Below are positions 1-10,900 of a stretch of 64,000 nucleotides of DNA, in pieces. Numbering within the stretch: the first letter of the stretch is position 1; the number at the start of each line of letters is the position of its first letter. Below the pieces are notes generated by a model. It saw only the letters and a list, made by a program, of their open reading frames with translations. It ran no database searches and had not been told where the DNA came from. This DNA is from Pilaira anomala (taxonomy: Eukaryota; Mucoromycota; Mucoromycetes; Mucorales; Mucoraceae): contig JAIXMQ010000012.1 of the NCBI GenBank assembly GCA_025716855.1, positions 496,001 through 560,000 of the forward strand, read 5' to 3'. The translations under genes and the position numbers were made by a program.

Positions 1-1467
1 GGTTAATTGGATCATCACCATCCATACCAAGCTCTTCAAGATGAGAGTCCACCACGTCTGGAGGCGCACCAAAGCTTTCTGCCAGCACTTTACAACTTAC
101 AGATCTCAATAGCATGAATGACTGACCTGCACAAGGCACAATAGGACTTAAAAAGTTATCACTGTTTGGATTAATCGGTACCAAAACAGGTATACCATAG
201 TTCTTGAAAGCTACATTGATAGTATCAAACGCGGCAGCAGTTCTAGCGGGCCCTACAGTCAATTGTTTTAAATACCTTGCGGTTGCTTGACCTAGATTTA
301 AACCTCTCAAGTAAGGCACTGGATTTGCATAGACATATCCTGCATCCCAAAACATTACGCCACCAAAGTTTTTACTTCGACGAATATCATCCAAGATGAC
401 TGTTAGTTTTTCATAACCCACATAACCTGTATCCATATGATTATTTTTACCCAAGACACCTAGATATATCTTTGTTCTTCCATTCGTTCTTTCTTGAGAC
501 CAGCGATCCCATACGTCAAAATTAAAGTTGGTTACCTTTTTAGTTATATGGTTGGCTGCAGCGCAAGCATTATTATAGAATTGTACAAAGACCATGTCGG
601 GATAAGCGTCATATTTAGGAGCAGGATGAAGGATATTGTACGCTGCATTTTTTGGATAATAATCTAAATCAGGACATTGCGGTGCAGCAGTAATTAGGAA
701 TTGACGCGGTGGATAATGTGTTTTAAATAATGTACGTAGTGTATCAATATGACGATCATACCCAACACCATCCACCACTTATAAATTTTTAAAATAAGTT
801 CTCAAGGTGATGCGAAAAAAAAAGGAAAATATCAAACTTACGTTCTGGATCATAATCTACACCATCTAAAATAATATTTCCAAATGGCCTTGAAACAGTT
901 TTATCAGTACCCGCTAAAAACTTATTCCACATCCACCAAGCAAAGAGATCTGGATCCCAAGTTTGTTTATGATATGGACCTACTGCACCGCCTACTGATA
1001 TGAGTACCTTGATGCCCTTACTTTGACAAAATTTGATATCAAGCGCGGCTTCGTCACAGTTATCTACATTATTACAGTTATCCGATAAGTTGATAATTGG
1101 TGATTTCTTGGGTCCTCCCACATAATCTACTACAAAACCAAGCATCACCATCGTAACTCCTTCTTGTTCACAATAGTATGCGAGTCTCTTTTCACCGAAA
1201 TCACCTTGTCCCCAGTATAAGACCATGTTGTCAATTTTCTATTTATTATGAGTTTAGTTTTTATTTTTGAGAAACATAAAATGCGTTTTATATAAGATAT
1301 CATACAGAGGAGGTAATGTCTGCTCTGAACTCAGGTTTTTCTATCGCCATAACCTCAAGTTCCTGTCCAATCGCCTCGTTTATCGATTGTATTGGGTCTT
1401 CATCTGCTATAGCTTGCTGCATAAATAAAGCAGATATGAAACAAATGGACCACTTTAATGATTTCAT
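1..1467 (-). CDS. GH18 class III-type secreted chitinase (3' end beyond window)
   Basis: Probable extracellular endochitinase acting on wall chitin. Exons 1467..1306, 1238..842 and 777..1, the last running off the window. The ATG at 1467 opens a signal peptide (MKSLKWSICFISALFMQQAIA). After the first intron comes the barrel start KIDNMVLYWGQG, then a mid-barrel LISVGGAVG segment, and the catalytic DxxDxDxE motif as DGVDYDPE, whose last Glu is the acid/base residue, just before intron 2. Downstream ITAAPQCP and GVMFWDAGY are typical of plant/fungal class III chitinases. The C-terminus after about residue 330 continues with a Cys-containing extension I do not recognise. Family clear; exact substrate preference unknown. 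Confidence 0.9.
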
Positions 1468-2120
1468 GTTGAATTTATGAATTTATGAATTTATGATATA
1501 ATAAAAGAAAAAAAAAAGTACGTTACAGATGGAATGAAAAAAGGTTTGTATAACAAATATATGTCAATGACTTTATATTTTGATGAATCGTTATGAAAGA
1601 GAAAATCCAGCAAGGAATGCTCATTTATTCTATTGTTTTGTTTGGGAATGCAAAAACGGATAATTGAGTATATACTACTGTTAATTTAGAAATATCGTGA
1701 AAATTGAAGTGAGTTTCATGTAAATAAAAAAAAAAAAACTTATTTTCTGATATTAGACAACTTGTTGTATATGCAGTGCATATTCTGGTCCAGTTTAACA
1801 TTAAATACACTAAGGGATGATTAAAGGGATAAAAAAAAAGCCATGTGTATGTATATGTGTAATGTGTATATGTGTCTCATATGATGTACAAACTCTTCTG
1901 AATTTGATAGGCTCGCTTAAAAGTATATAGATGGACTAGAATCATTTGTCTATAAATGAAAATGATTACATTTTCAAAACATTTATATATTGAGCTTTAT
2001 TAAGCTTTTGATTTATGAAATATGTTGGTATACTTTACAATTTTTTTTTTTTTTACAAACAAATGAATTTCTATATTTGTAATTATAAAAGTCAAAACAA
2101 TTTATTTATTTACTTTTTTA
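1468..2120. other. Intergenic, chitinase promoter and URC4 3' flank
   Basis: A+T-rich spacer of about 650 bp between two minus-strand genes. It holds the chitinase upstream region, a TG/TA-rich stretch around 1840-1880 and poly-A/T runs. A short minus-strand ORF near 1625-1810 lacks family resemblance and is not called. Confidence 0.6.
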
Positions 2121-3607
2121 TTAAAAGATAGTTCCATCACTCTATATAAATAATTTAAAAACAATTAGTTAAAATGATATCATTGCGTATTCTATTTTAC
2201 TTTTTACCTTGATTGAAATAGGTGGACCACCATCCTTGGGTCTCAATTTAGCAGCAATTTCTCTTCCAGCAACCCAAGTACCACCTTCTAAAATTTGAGC
2301 CAAGTCTAACTTTTGACCTAGTTTCTCCTCGAGTTCCTTCTTGATGATGTCCAAATAAATCACGGTCAATGCACGCCATTCAACAATAACTGGATCAGAG
2401 CCTTCAAATTCAGGCAACTCATCGTTCTTCAATTTACCACGAGCCTCTTCATTTGGCTTTAATTTTAAAAGACCATAGTCTACCAAGAGACCACCATTTC
2501 TATATTCTGGTAATCCAGTCATTAACTCGACGCCTTCTATAATGATACCCATGGAGCTTTCAATGGCTTCAATTAAGGAATACGTAAGCCATTGAGATAG
2601 TTTGTGAAAAGGTACCAAGTTTTCATAGTTGCCTAAATCAGTAAGACTAGGACAAGGCCAAACGTCACCAAGTTGAATACCATTGATTTGAACACGAGCA
2701 GGCCACATCTCCCCAAGACTCATAACAGCTTCCCAAAGCTTTTCAATACGTACCGTCTTTGCATGTTTTTCATCATGTTCAACCGAATCCAACAAATAAT
2801 CTAATATTTAAATTGTTAGTATGTAGAAAAAAAAAATAAAAACCTGAATTTATTAAATGTACAAGCTTACCGACAAGGTTACCAGGTCTACGTGGTTCTT
2901 CATTAATGGAAGGAAAGTAAGTAGATTGATTATCCAAAGCCTTGGATAAACTTTTCAAAAGATGGGAACGACCTTCTAAACCTACCATTGGATTTTCCTC
3001 ATTGATTTGAAAACCTTCGGTCATGCGTTGAACCGTTACTTGTTCCAATCCCCGAGCTTTTTTTTTTTAACACAAACAAAATTTTAATTAGTCTATAATA
3101 ATAATAATAAAAAAGTTTCTCACGCTTTATTTTTTTTTTACCATCAACGCGATCAGGAACTTCTTTTGAGCTTGAAAAGTAACCGGCTTTAAACATATCA
3201 AAGGAAGCCAAGGCAAGACCTTCAGATCTACCTACATACTCACCAGTAGAGGACTTGTATTTCCATTTTTGACCTGCACCAGCATCTACTAAGACCGAGA
3301 CAATGACTAAATCAATTAAACGACGTGTTTGTTCTACAGCATCCAGACCTTGATTTTCCCACCCTTCTTTGAGTTCTTCCATTTGTTTAGGGTCAAAATG
3401 ACGAAGTCTGGAATGAGGAGGGATTTTATCCAAGTGAGGGTATCTACGCGTAGTGGTAGATGCAACGTGTTCAACAATAGCAGGTAAAGCGCTCTCGTCT
3501 ACATCGAAACAAGTAAGCTCTCCACGTTTACCTTTTTCATATACCTGAGTACATCTTTCTCGAATAGAAGGCAATGTACGTAAATAATCTTGTGGGAATA
3601 CTGTCAT
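2121..3607 (-). CDS. URC4: URC4/URG3-type uracil catabolism protein (DUF1688)
   Basis: Member of the DUF1688 family, required in the reductive-independent (URC) pyrimidine degradation route of yeasts; its chemistry is unsettled. Exons 3607..3142, 3056..2871, 2800..2208 and a 21-nt terminal exon 2141..2121, totalling 421 aa, the usual family length. Family-typical blocks are VLVDAGAGQKWKY, RSEGLALASFDMFKAGYFS and, at the end, PPISIK joined to SDGTIF. The final microexon is needed: reading through its intron gives a tail unlike the family, while splicing at 2207/2142 yields the expected ending. Intron 2 has a good branch site (ctaac). Family assignment is from recognition of these blocks; the pathway role is inferred from yeast homologues. 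Confidence 0.85.
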
Positions 3608-3815
3608 TTTTTTAGGGAAGAAAGATAAAAAGATAAAAAGATAAAGGGGTTCTTATTTTTTTTTTTCAAAAAAAACCCTTTTTATCGTAAATGTATTTTA
3701 GTCTGCTGATAAGCATTTTTTTTTTTTTTTTTTTTTTGCATTGATAAAAACTGTACAACATAAATATTTTATTTCTATAATCTTAAATATTTATTCTCTA
3801 TTTCTTTTTACTTTT

Positions 3816-6800
3816 TTACAAGGAAGCCATGACCCAACGTGTTCCTTCTCTGCGTTGTTCAACTTGAATAGGAGGAAGTGGCCAACTCTTTGGACCGAAA
3901 CTTGGTACAACATAAACCAATTTTCTATCCTTTTTCTCTCCAATATATCTATAACGGAAGAACAAAATGTTAAAAAAAAATCATAGTTTAAACAATGCTG
4001 TGACTTACTTTGGAAGAGGGAAATCAAGAGGTCTACCATAAGAACAAAGATCTTTACCAATCTTTGCAATCCATTTTGGCTCAACGGCCGTGAGACCCTT
4101 AAGCCAATTCTTTCCACCTTTATATAATTCACTATAGACTAACATGGCAGGAGGTTCTTGACTATAAAGAATGGATCCAGGATGAATAAATGCTTCTTCA
4201 TCACTCCATAGTAATCGATAGACAACATTCTTTGCATTTTTATATCTTAAACCTTTACCTCCACCTGTATCAAGTACATCTTGTCGAATGGCTACCGAAT
4301 CAATGAAACCAGATGTGATAACTTGTCGAAGTACCTTTAATTGAACTGCAGTAGGTGGTGGCATTTTGGGATCTAAACAGATATCAATTTCTGGGAAATT
4401 TGATGATACCAAGTTAGTCAATTGACGTCTTAATTTACGAATTTCTTCCATTGCTTTTGGTCTTAAGAAATTATCTTCACAGAATTTTGTAGTGGCACCT
4501 GCATATTCGTATGCACCTACTACATTTAATAGTTTCAAAATATCACTAGAAGGATCTAAACCAGCATGTTTCTACTTAAATAGTTAGATACTGTTTTTTT
4601 TTGTGTTTGTTTTTTTTTCTTACCATTTGAGAAGAATAATACTTCTTTCGAACAAGCTTTCTTCTTTCTTTTTCAGCAAGGGATTCACTTGTAATATTTT
4701 TAATTTCACGACTATCTAATTCATCATCGCTTTCAGGTTGATCTTCATCTAAATGATAATCTTGGATAAATGGGTCGCCTACAGAAAGTGCTGAAACAAT
4801 AGCGATAACGTAAGGTAAACATCCATGCTGTTGTCCAATAATTAACCTAAAAAAAAAAAAAAAAAAAAGAGGAGGTTAGATAATTGATTTTTGATTCTGT
4901 TATTTTTTAAAAAGTTATTACATTTTTGCGAAACGAGGTGTAATAGGGAATAAAGACATTGTTCTACCGAATTCTGTAATGTGTCTATTTGTTGTACTAA
5001 TAGCACCCAAATAACCCAAAAGCTATATGAAAAAAAAGAGATGCCATTTTAGTTTTTGCATATTTTAACCTATAAAAAAACTTACCTTTTCAGCTTTTTG
5101 TAAATTCTCTCTAGGAGGAGGAGTAGGGAAAGGGAAATTAACTACATTATCAATATTCATTGCCTTCATACTAAGTACAACACCTTCAATAGGCATTCTA
5201 TGAATTTCAGGTGTTGAGAACTTTTCAAACTCGTTATCAAATACAGCTGAAGAAAAGAGACGATAACAATGACCAGGACCTGTTCTACCAGCACGACCCG
5301 CACGCTGACCAGCAGAAGCTTGAGAAGTCCAATCAATTTCGAAAGTCTGTACACCAGTTTCTACATCATATTTACGTTCCTTTGATTTACCACAATCGAC
5401 AACATAACGTACACCAGGGATCGTAACGGATGTTTCAGCTACATTAGTAGCAATCACACAAAGACGAGTTCCCTCTGGAGGAGGTTCAAATACTCTTAAT
5501 TGAGCTTCGGTGGGAAGCATAGAGTATAAAGGAAGTACATGTAAAGGAGCATCCTTGACATCATCTAATTCATCATCATCAAAGCCTTCACCGATATCAT
5601 CATCATCATCATCAGAAGATAAATCAAAATCTTCTTCTACTTGATTTTCACCGAGTTCTAATGCTTCATCTTCAATATCTACTTTTCCTGCAGGTAATTT
5701 ATCTTTCTTAGATTCCAAAGCAATTGCCTTTTCTTCCTTGACAATCTCTTTCTTTGTAGCCATAGGAGGAAGGGCAGGGTATCTTTTACGAAGTTCTTTA
5801 CATAATTGGTTGATTTCATTTTGACCTGTCAAGAAGACCAAGATACCACCTGTAGGTAATCGTTCATGAATCTTTGTGATTTTCTTGTACGCTTCACCTA
5901 CATGATCCATAGGTGTCTTCTTGTTGAAATGAATAGCGACAGGAAACTGTCTTGCGTTCACGTTAATGACAGGAGGTACGACAGGGAAAAGTGTCTTGTT
6001 CTCCGTGAAATCAGATACACGTAATGTAGCAGACATAATAATCACACGTAAAGGTTTAATCTTTTGTCGATCTTCTCTACTTAATTCGGCACGTAACTTT
6101 AAGACACGACTCACGACACCGATCAAAATATCCGTATTTAAATTACGTTCATGTGCTTCATCAATGATGATGGTTGAGTACTTTGTTAAGAGTAAATCTT
6201 GTGACATCTCACGTAAGAGGACACCATCTGTCATGAACTTAATACGTGTCTTATTGGATACAGTTGCATCGTATCTGATTTGATGAGAAACTTCCTTATC
6301 TGTCAAGTTAAGTTCGTCCGCTACACGCTTTGCCATACTGACGGTGGCAACACGACGAGGTTGAGTTACACCAATCATACCTGGGTTATCTATTAAATTT
6401 AAGGTTTTTTTTTAAGTTTAAATAGTTCTATCAGTAGATAAGGTTATCAATAAAAACTTACCACTATCGGGATGAGACCAACCAGCTTCGTACAAGAATT
6501 GAGGAACTTGAGTGGTTTTACCAGAACCTGTTTCACCACAAATGATGACAACTGTATTATTACGAATAGCTTCCATAATCACCTGTTCTTCTGCACAAAC
6601 AGGTAATTTCAAACGAGCAGCTTGAATTTCAGGTTTTCTGTTGACATTGACATAAAAAGGCTTTGCAATATCGCCAGCCAAATCACCTTCTCTATTACTC
6701 TTTAAAAGTTGAACCTTAATATCATCAAATTCCTCTTCTTCTCTTCTAACCACATCCACAGTAATTTCTTTTGCAGCCTCAGTCACAGCTTCAATTTGAG

Positions 6801-7859
6801 TAGGACCTTGTTCCTCTGGCGCTTCTAAAGGTTCAGCGATTGTTCTAGGACCTTCATCCTCACTTTCATCGTCATCATTTCCAGAATCAGAACTATCAAA
6901 AGAATCATCTGAATCCATACCCTTTCTTTGCTTATATCTCTTTTTAGCGATTTTAGGAATAGTTGAATGCTTCTTCTTTCTCTTTCGCATGGTGAGTGGT
7001 AATCCACCGTTGACGGATTGCTTTAATGCACTACCTACAACGGGTTGATCGGTAGCTGAAGTATCTGCATAGACAATTTCGGGCATAGGTGGTAATTCGT
7101 CTACATCTCTTTCAATCACAAGTGGTACGGATTCATCTGTCATGGCTACACCTGCTTTTTGTTCAAGCATGGCTTGACGTAATTGTTCACGTAAAGTTTG
7201 ACCGGATCGACCAATTAATTTGGAAGATTTTAAAAGTTCTGAAGACCAAGATGCGGTTCTATCAATCTATGTGTAAGTAAAAAAATTTCTTGTTGTTGTT
7301 GTTGTTGTTGTTGTTATGTACTTACGAAAGCTTTTCTAAAAGACCCGCACGAGCATCTTTTTTCAATTTTTGTTCCTATAAAAAATCATAAATATTTTAG
7401 TAAGTTGAAAAAGTTGGTATTATATATTTTAGGATTCTTACAATATATTTTTCCATCTTCTTTCTCTTCTTTTTGGACATATACTTGATTGGCTGTAAAA
7501 TAGTTTCTGTTAAAAAAAAATTTGATTGCATTATTTTTTTTTTTTTTTTTTGTTTAGTTACCTCTTTATAGGAAGGTGTTGTCTTTTTATCAGTTTCTGC
7601 TTCCTCGGTTTTCTTTTCTCCAGGAACAATCATGAGTTCGTTAGAGTCAGTTCTAGATAGATAGCAGAGTTTAGAAGTGAAGCTCAAGATACATCTGTCA
7701 AGATACTTACTGTTGGTTTGATTTATTATCTGTTTGAACTTCGGCTTCAAAAGTTGCTTTACCAAGACCGCCATCTCTTGCTTTTAAATGAGGTCTTTGG
7801 TTAGGTCTACGTGAAGAAGCACGAGCCTTTTCGTTGAATCTAGGTCTTGATTTACCCAT
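3816..7859 (-). CDS. ECM16: DEAH-box rRNA helicase DHR1/ECM16 (DHX37)
   Basis: Nucleolar DEAH helicase that releases U3 snoRNA from pre-18S rRNA. Ten exons: 7859..7711, 7652..7562, 7492..7442, 7375..7326, 7258..6462, 6389..5086, 5022..4922, 4846..4624, 4571..4009, 3948..3816; total 1153 aa, matching the family (human DHX37 about 1,157). A basic N-terminus ([18 protein letters not shown]) and an acidic Ser/Asp stretch precede Walker [11 protein letters not shown] (about residue 355), DEAH (about 455), SAT (about 500) and [12 protein letters not shown] (about 742). A long acidic insert ([18 protein letters not shown]) sits between the RecA lobes, as in DHX37. HA2 and OB regions follow, ending in WVMASL. 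Exon 3-5 acceptors were chosen by frame. Intron 4 carries a (TTG)n run. Divergent from ESF2. Confidence 0.93.
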
Positions 7860-8238
7860 AGTTTTTTCTAGATCTAAAAGAACAAAAAAAAAAGATGCTT
7901 TTTTTCTCGTTTGTAATTGTTTAAAAATGCAAGTTATGAAACTCCGAATGGTTTGAAAGGATTTCTTGTCACAATAGACTAAATAAATCATGATGTTACA
8001 TTGGATCTGTCATACTATCTTTATTCCAAGAAGATTCAATTCGAATGAAACTTATAGTATACTTTCTTTCACATTTTTTTCTTTTATATCAAGTTTTTCA
8101 ATTAGCATGAATGAAAGGATGAACCCCTTTTTTTGCTCGTGACTGTTCTAAGTCTACGCCACACGAATTAGATATAAAAACCCAAAAATTGCTTTCTCTT
8201 TTTCATAAAAAAAAATTGTTTTTATAACTTGATTCAAC
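7860..8238. promoter_or_regulatory. Bidirectional promoter region ECM16/ESF2
   Basis: 379 bp separate the start codons of two divergently transcribed SSU-processome genes. The stretch is A+T-rich with poly-A/T runs beside both starts. I see no certain factor-binding motif. Shared control is inferred from geometry and common function only. Confidence 0.55.
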
Positions 8239-9380
8239 ATGTCAAATAAGAAACAAGATCTTTTCGGTTTAAATAACGATAGTGAAGAAGAAGATATCTC
8301 TTTGGATGAGGAGGAAGAGCAAGAGGATAGTCGGTTCTCAAAGACTCGTCTTCAAAAGCAATCGCTTTCTGACGACGACGACGACGATAGCGATAGCGAC
8401 CAAGAGGAAGAGGAAACAGGCACCGAGAAAAAAATAGACGAGAAGGAGGAGGAGGAGGAGGAAGAGGAAACAAATATTGAAGAAGGATTAGAAGGAGAAG
8501 GATACGATGCACCTAAAGATTTATCTGAATTTGGAGAAAGCAGAAAGAGAGTGAGAACCAAAAAGGTCAAGAGTTTATCACCGGAAGAACTTGAAAAGTT
8601 TGAAAAGGCTAGAAAGAAGACTGGTGTCTGTTATTTATCTAGTGTTCCACTTTTCATGAAACCTTCTCGAGTTCGATCCCTTTTAGAGAAACATGCGGAA
8701 ATTGGACGTATTTATTTGGTACCGGAAGGTAATGTTTTTTTTTTCATTTAGTTGGTTGCTATGGAAATTAATTAGAATTATCCATTTAGATGCCAAGGTG
8801 ACAGCACGTCGTAAAAAGTATACAAAGAATAGAAGAATGAATTTTGTTGAAGGATGGGTTGAATTTAAAGACAAAAAGGTAGCTAAGGCTTTAGCTGAAC
8901 ATTTAAATATGAAGAATATTGGTGGAAAACGTCAAAGTAAATACTATCATGATATGTGGAATATCAAGTATTTACCAAAGTTCAAATGGCATCATTTGAC
9001 AGAACATATGGGTAAGTTTTATGATCATTTAAAATGAAGAGGAAGGGCTTTTTAAAAACTAAACAATTCCCAATTAAATAGCACACGAGAATCAAGCTCG
9101 TCAACATCGTCTTCGAACTGAACTTGAGCAATCGAAACGTGAAAACAAAACATATATCCAAAATGTTGAACGTGCAAAGATGTTACAAAATATGGAACAA
9201 AAGAAACGTAAGCGTGAAGGAGAACCAGCCGTGCCTGCTAAACAAAGGATCTCAAGAACATTTGAACAAAGAGGAAAGGTTGAACGTGAAGTCGATCCTA
9301 GCAAATCTGGTAAACAATCTTTTGATAAAATGGATAATAATTTGAAGGGTGTTTTAGGAAGTATTTTCTCAAAGAAATAA
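8239..9380 (+). CDS. ESF2: ESF2/ABT1 pre-18S rRNA processing factor
   Basis: Nucleolar RRM protein of the SSU processome; in yeast it stimulates the helicase Dbp8. Exons 8239..8728, 8790..9011, 9082..9380; 336 aa. The N-terminal 100 residues are strongly acidic (runs of Asp and Glu at about 35-80). An RRM-like domain begins at TGVCYLSSVPLFM and continues across intron 1 (GRIYLVPEDAKVTARRKK) with the family signature NFVEGWVEFKDKKVAK and SKYYHDMWNIKYLPKFKW. A basic coiled C-terminus (QARQHRLRTELEQSKREN) ends in LGSIFSKK. Start chosen as the first ATG of the open frame after the promoter. Only 88 bp separate its stop from the next gene. Confidence 0.92.
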
Positions 9381-9468
9381 AAAAAAAAAAACGTCGTCTT
9401 TAAAGCTCAGTTATAAAAAAATAGCATTTTTTTTACATTTTTCTCTCTTATATTTTTCAAACTTTATC

Positions 9469-10776
9469 ATGTTACGTGTACCAAAGAGACTCTTTAGTAA
9501 TGTACCAAGAGTTGTTGTACCTATAAACCCGAATAGAGCTGGAGGAATAGGACCAAATTCTATAAATAAACCAGTTCAACTTAGTTACATTCGACCCATT
9601 CTATTTGGTTTCGCAACATCAACTAGTATATATTTCACAGCTGCTTTTATTCACGAAAAAGAAAAGGAAAGTATATGGCAAAGACTAAAAAAACGTAAAG
9701 ACGGACCCAAATGGTCAAACATACGTGACGTGATCACAGACGATCGATTATTTCTAGCTGATTTTTGGGAAGAAAAGAAAAAAATGTGGTTAGAAAAAAA
9801 GGAAAAAGTAATGGATGAATTAAAGCATAGGTTGGAACAATATCAATCTATGCCTAAAGAGTTCAAAAGGACATTTTTATCAGCTGCTCAATTGTATTTA
9901 TCTATGACAGAAGCAGAAAAGACAATGACGGTTTTTATTGGGGTCAATGTATTAATCTTCGGTTGTTGGAAATTACCGGTGATGAAACCGTTTATGCAGC
10001 GTTATTTTATTCATAACCCCGCCTCAGGACGTTTAGTGACTTTACTTACAAGCTGCTTTTCTCATAAAGAATTGATACCTTTGACTATCAATATGGTAGG
10101 TCTATGGTCTTTCGGACCAATGCTATATGATGTATTGGGAAAAGAACAATTTGTTGCAACATATTTATCACTTGGTATTGGAGCCAATGTGATTAGCCAT
10201 GTCACAAATTTAGCGCTTCGTCATTCAAGACCAATTCAATCAAGTTTAGGTGCAAGTGGTGCTCTTTATGGTTTATTATCTGGTATCATGTTGACACAAC
10301 CTGATTGGGATTTATTTATACCGTATTTACCATCTATGCCAATTAAAATCAGGTATAAAACAAGGATATTTATTCTGTGTATAGAAAGCTTTTGTATATT
10401 TATTTGATATTTTTTTAGTTATGCTGTTCCTACTCTCATGAGTTTAGATGTTGCTGGTATTTTAATGCGCTGGCGCATGTATGATCATTTTGTAAGTTGA
10501 AAAGGTTAAGAAAAAAATACGTATATTCTTTTTTAATTCTTACCATTTTTTTTTAATTTTTATAAGGCTCATTTGGGTGGTGCTTCTTTAGGAGTTGCTT
10601 ATATGACATTTGGACCAAAGTATATTTGGCCAACGATGATCAAAACAGTACGTAGCTTAAAGAAAAAAGGTAAAGGAGATGGCGGCGATGATAATTCTGG
10701 TGTTCTTATGGAGATACCAGAGAAAATCAGAGCAAGATTCTATAGGAAGAAAGTACCGGTTCCAGAAAAACCTTAA
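9469..10776 (+). CDS. PCP1: Mitochondrial rhomboid protease (PCP1/RBD1/PARL)
   Basis: Intramembrane serine protease of the mitochondrial inner membrane, which in yeast cleaves Mgm1 and Ccp1. Exons 9469..10352, 10419..10491, 10567..10776; 388 aa. The N-terminus is basic and Ser/Arg-rich like a presequence (MLRVPKRLFSNVPRVV), followed by one TM segment and a charged helix (KKKMWLEKKEKVMDELKH), the PARL '1+6' layout. The catalytic Ser lies in GASGALYG at about residue 263 and the catalytic His in AHLGGASLG at about 321, split from the rest by intron 2. The C-terminus is short and basic (RARFYRKKVPVPEKP). Convergent with the GH81 gene, whose stop lies 124 bp away. Confidence 0.92.
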
Positions 10777-10900
10777 TTTGTGTTTGTATGTGTACAATAC
10801 GAAAATGAATTTAATAATAATAATAAAAAAAAAATAGTGATATATACTTTATTCACGAATTTTGTTTTGTGTGTGTGTGAATATATATCATTATTTTATA

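Noticed and set aside
8234..8570. Antisense ORFs rich in Ser/Arg/Pro opposite ESF2
   Set aside because: Shadows of the acidic GAA/GAC repeats of ESF2 exon 1.
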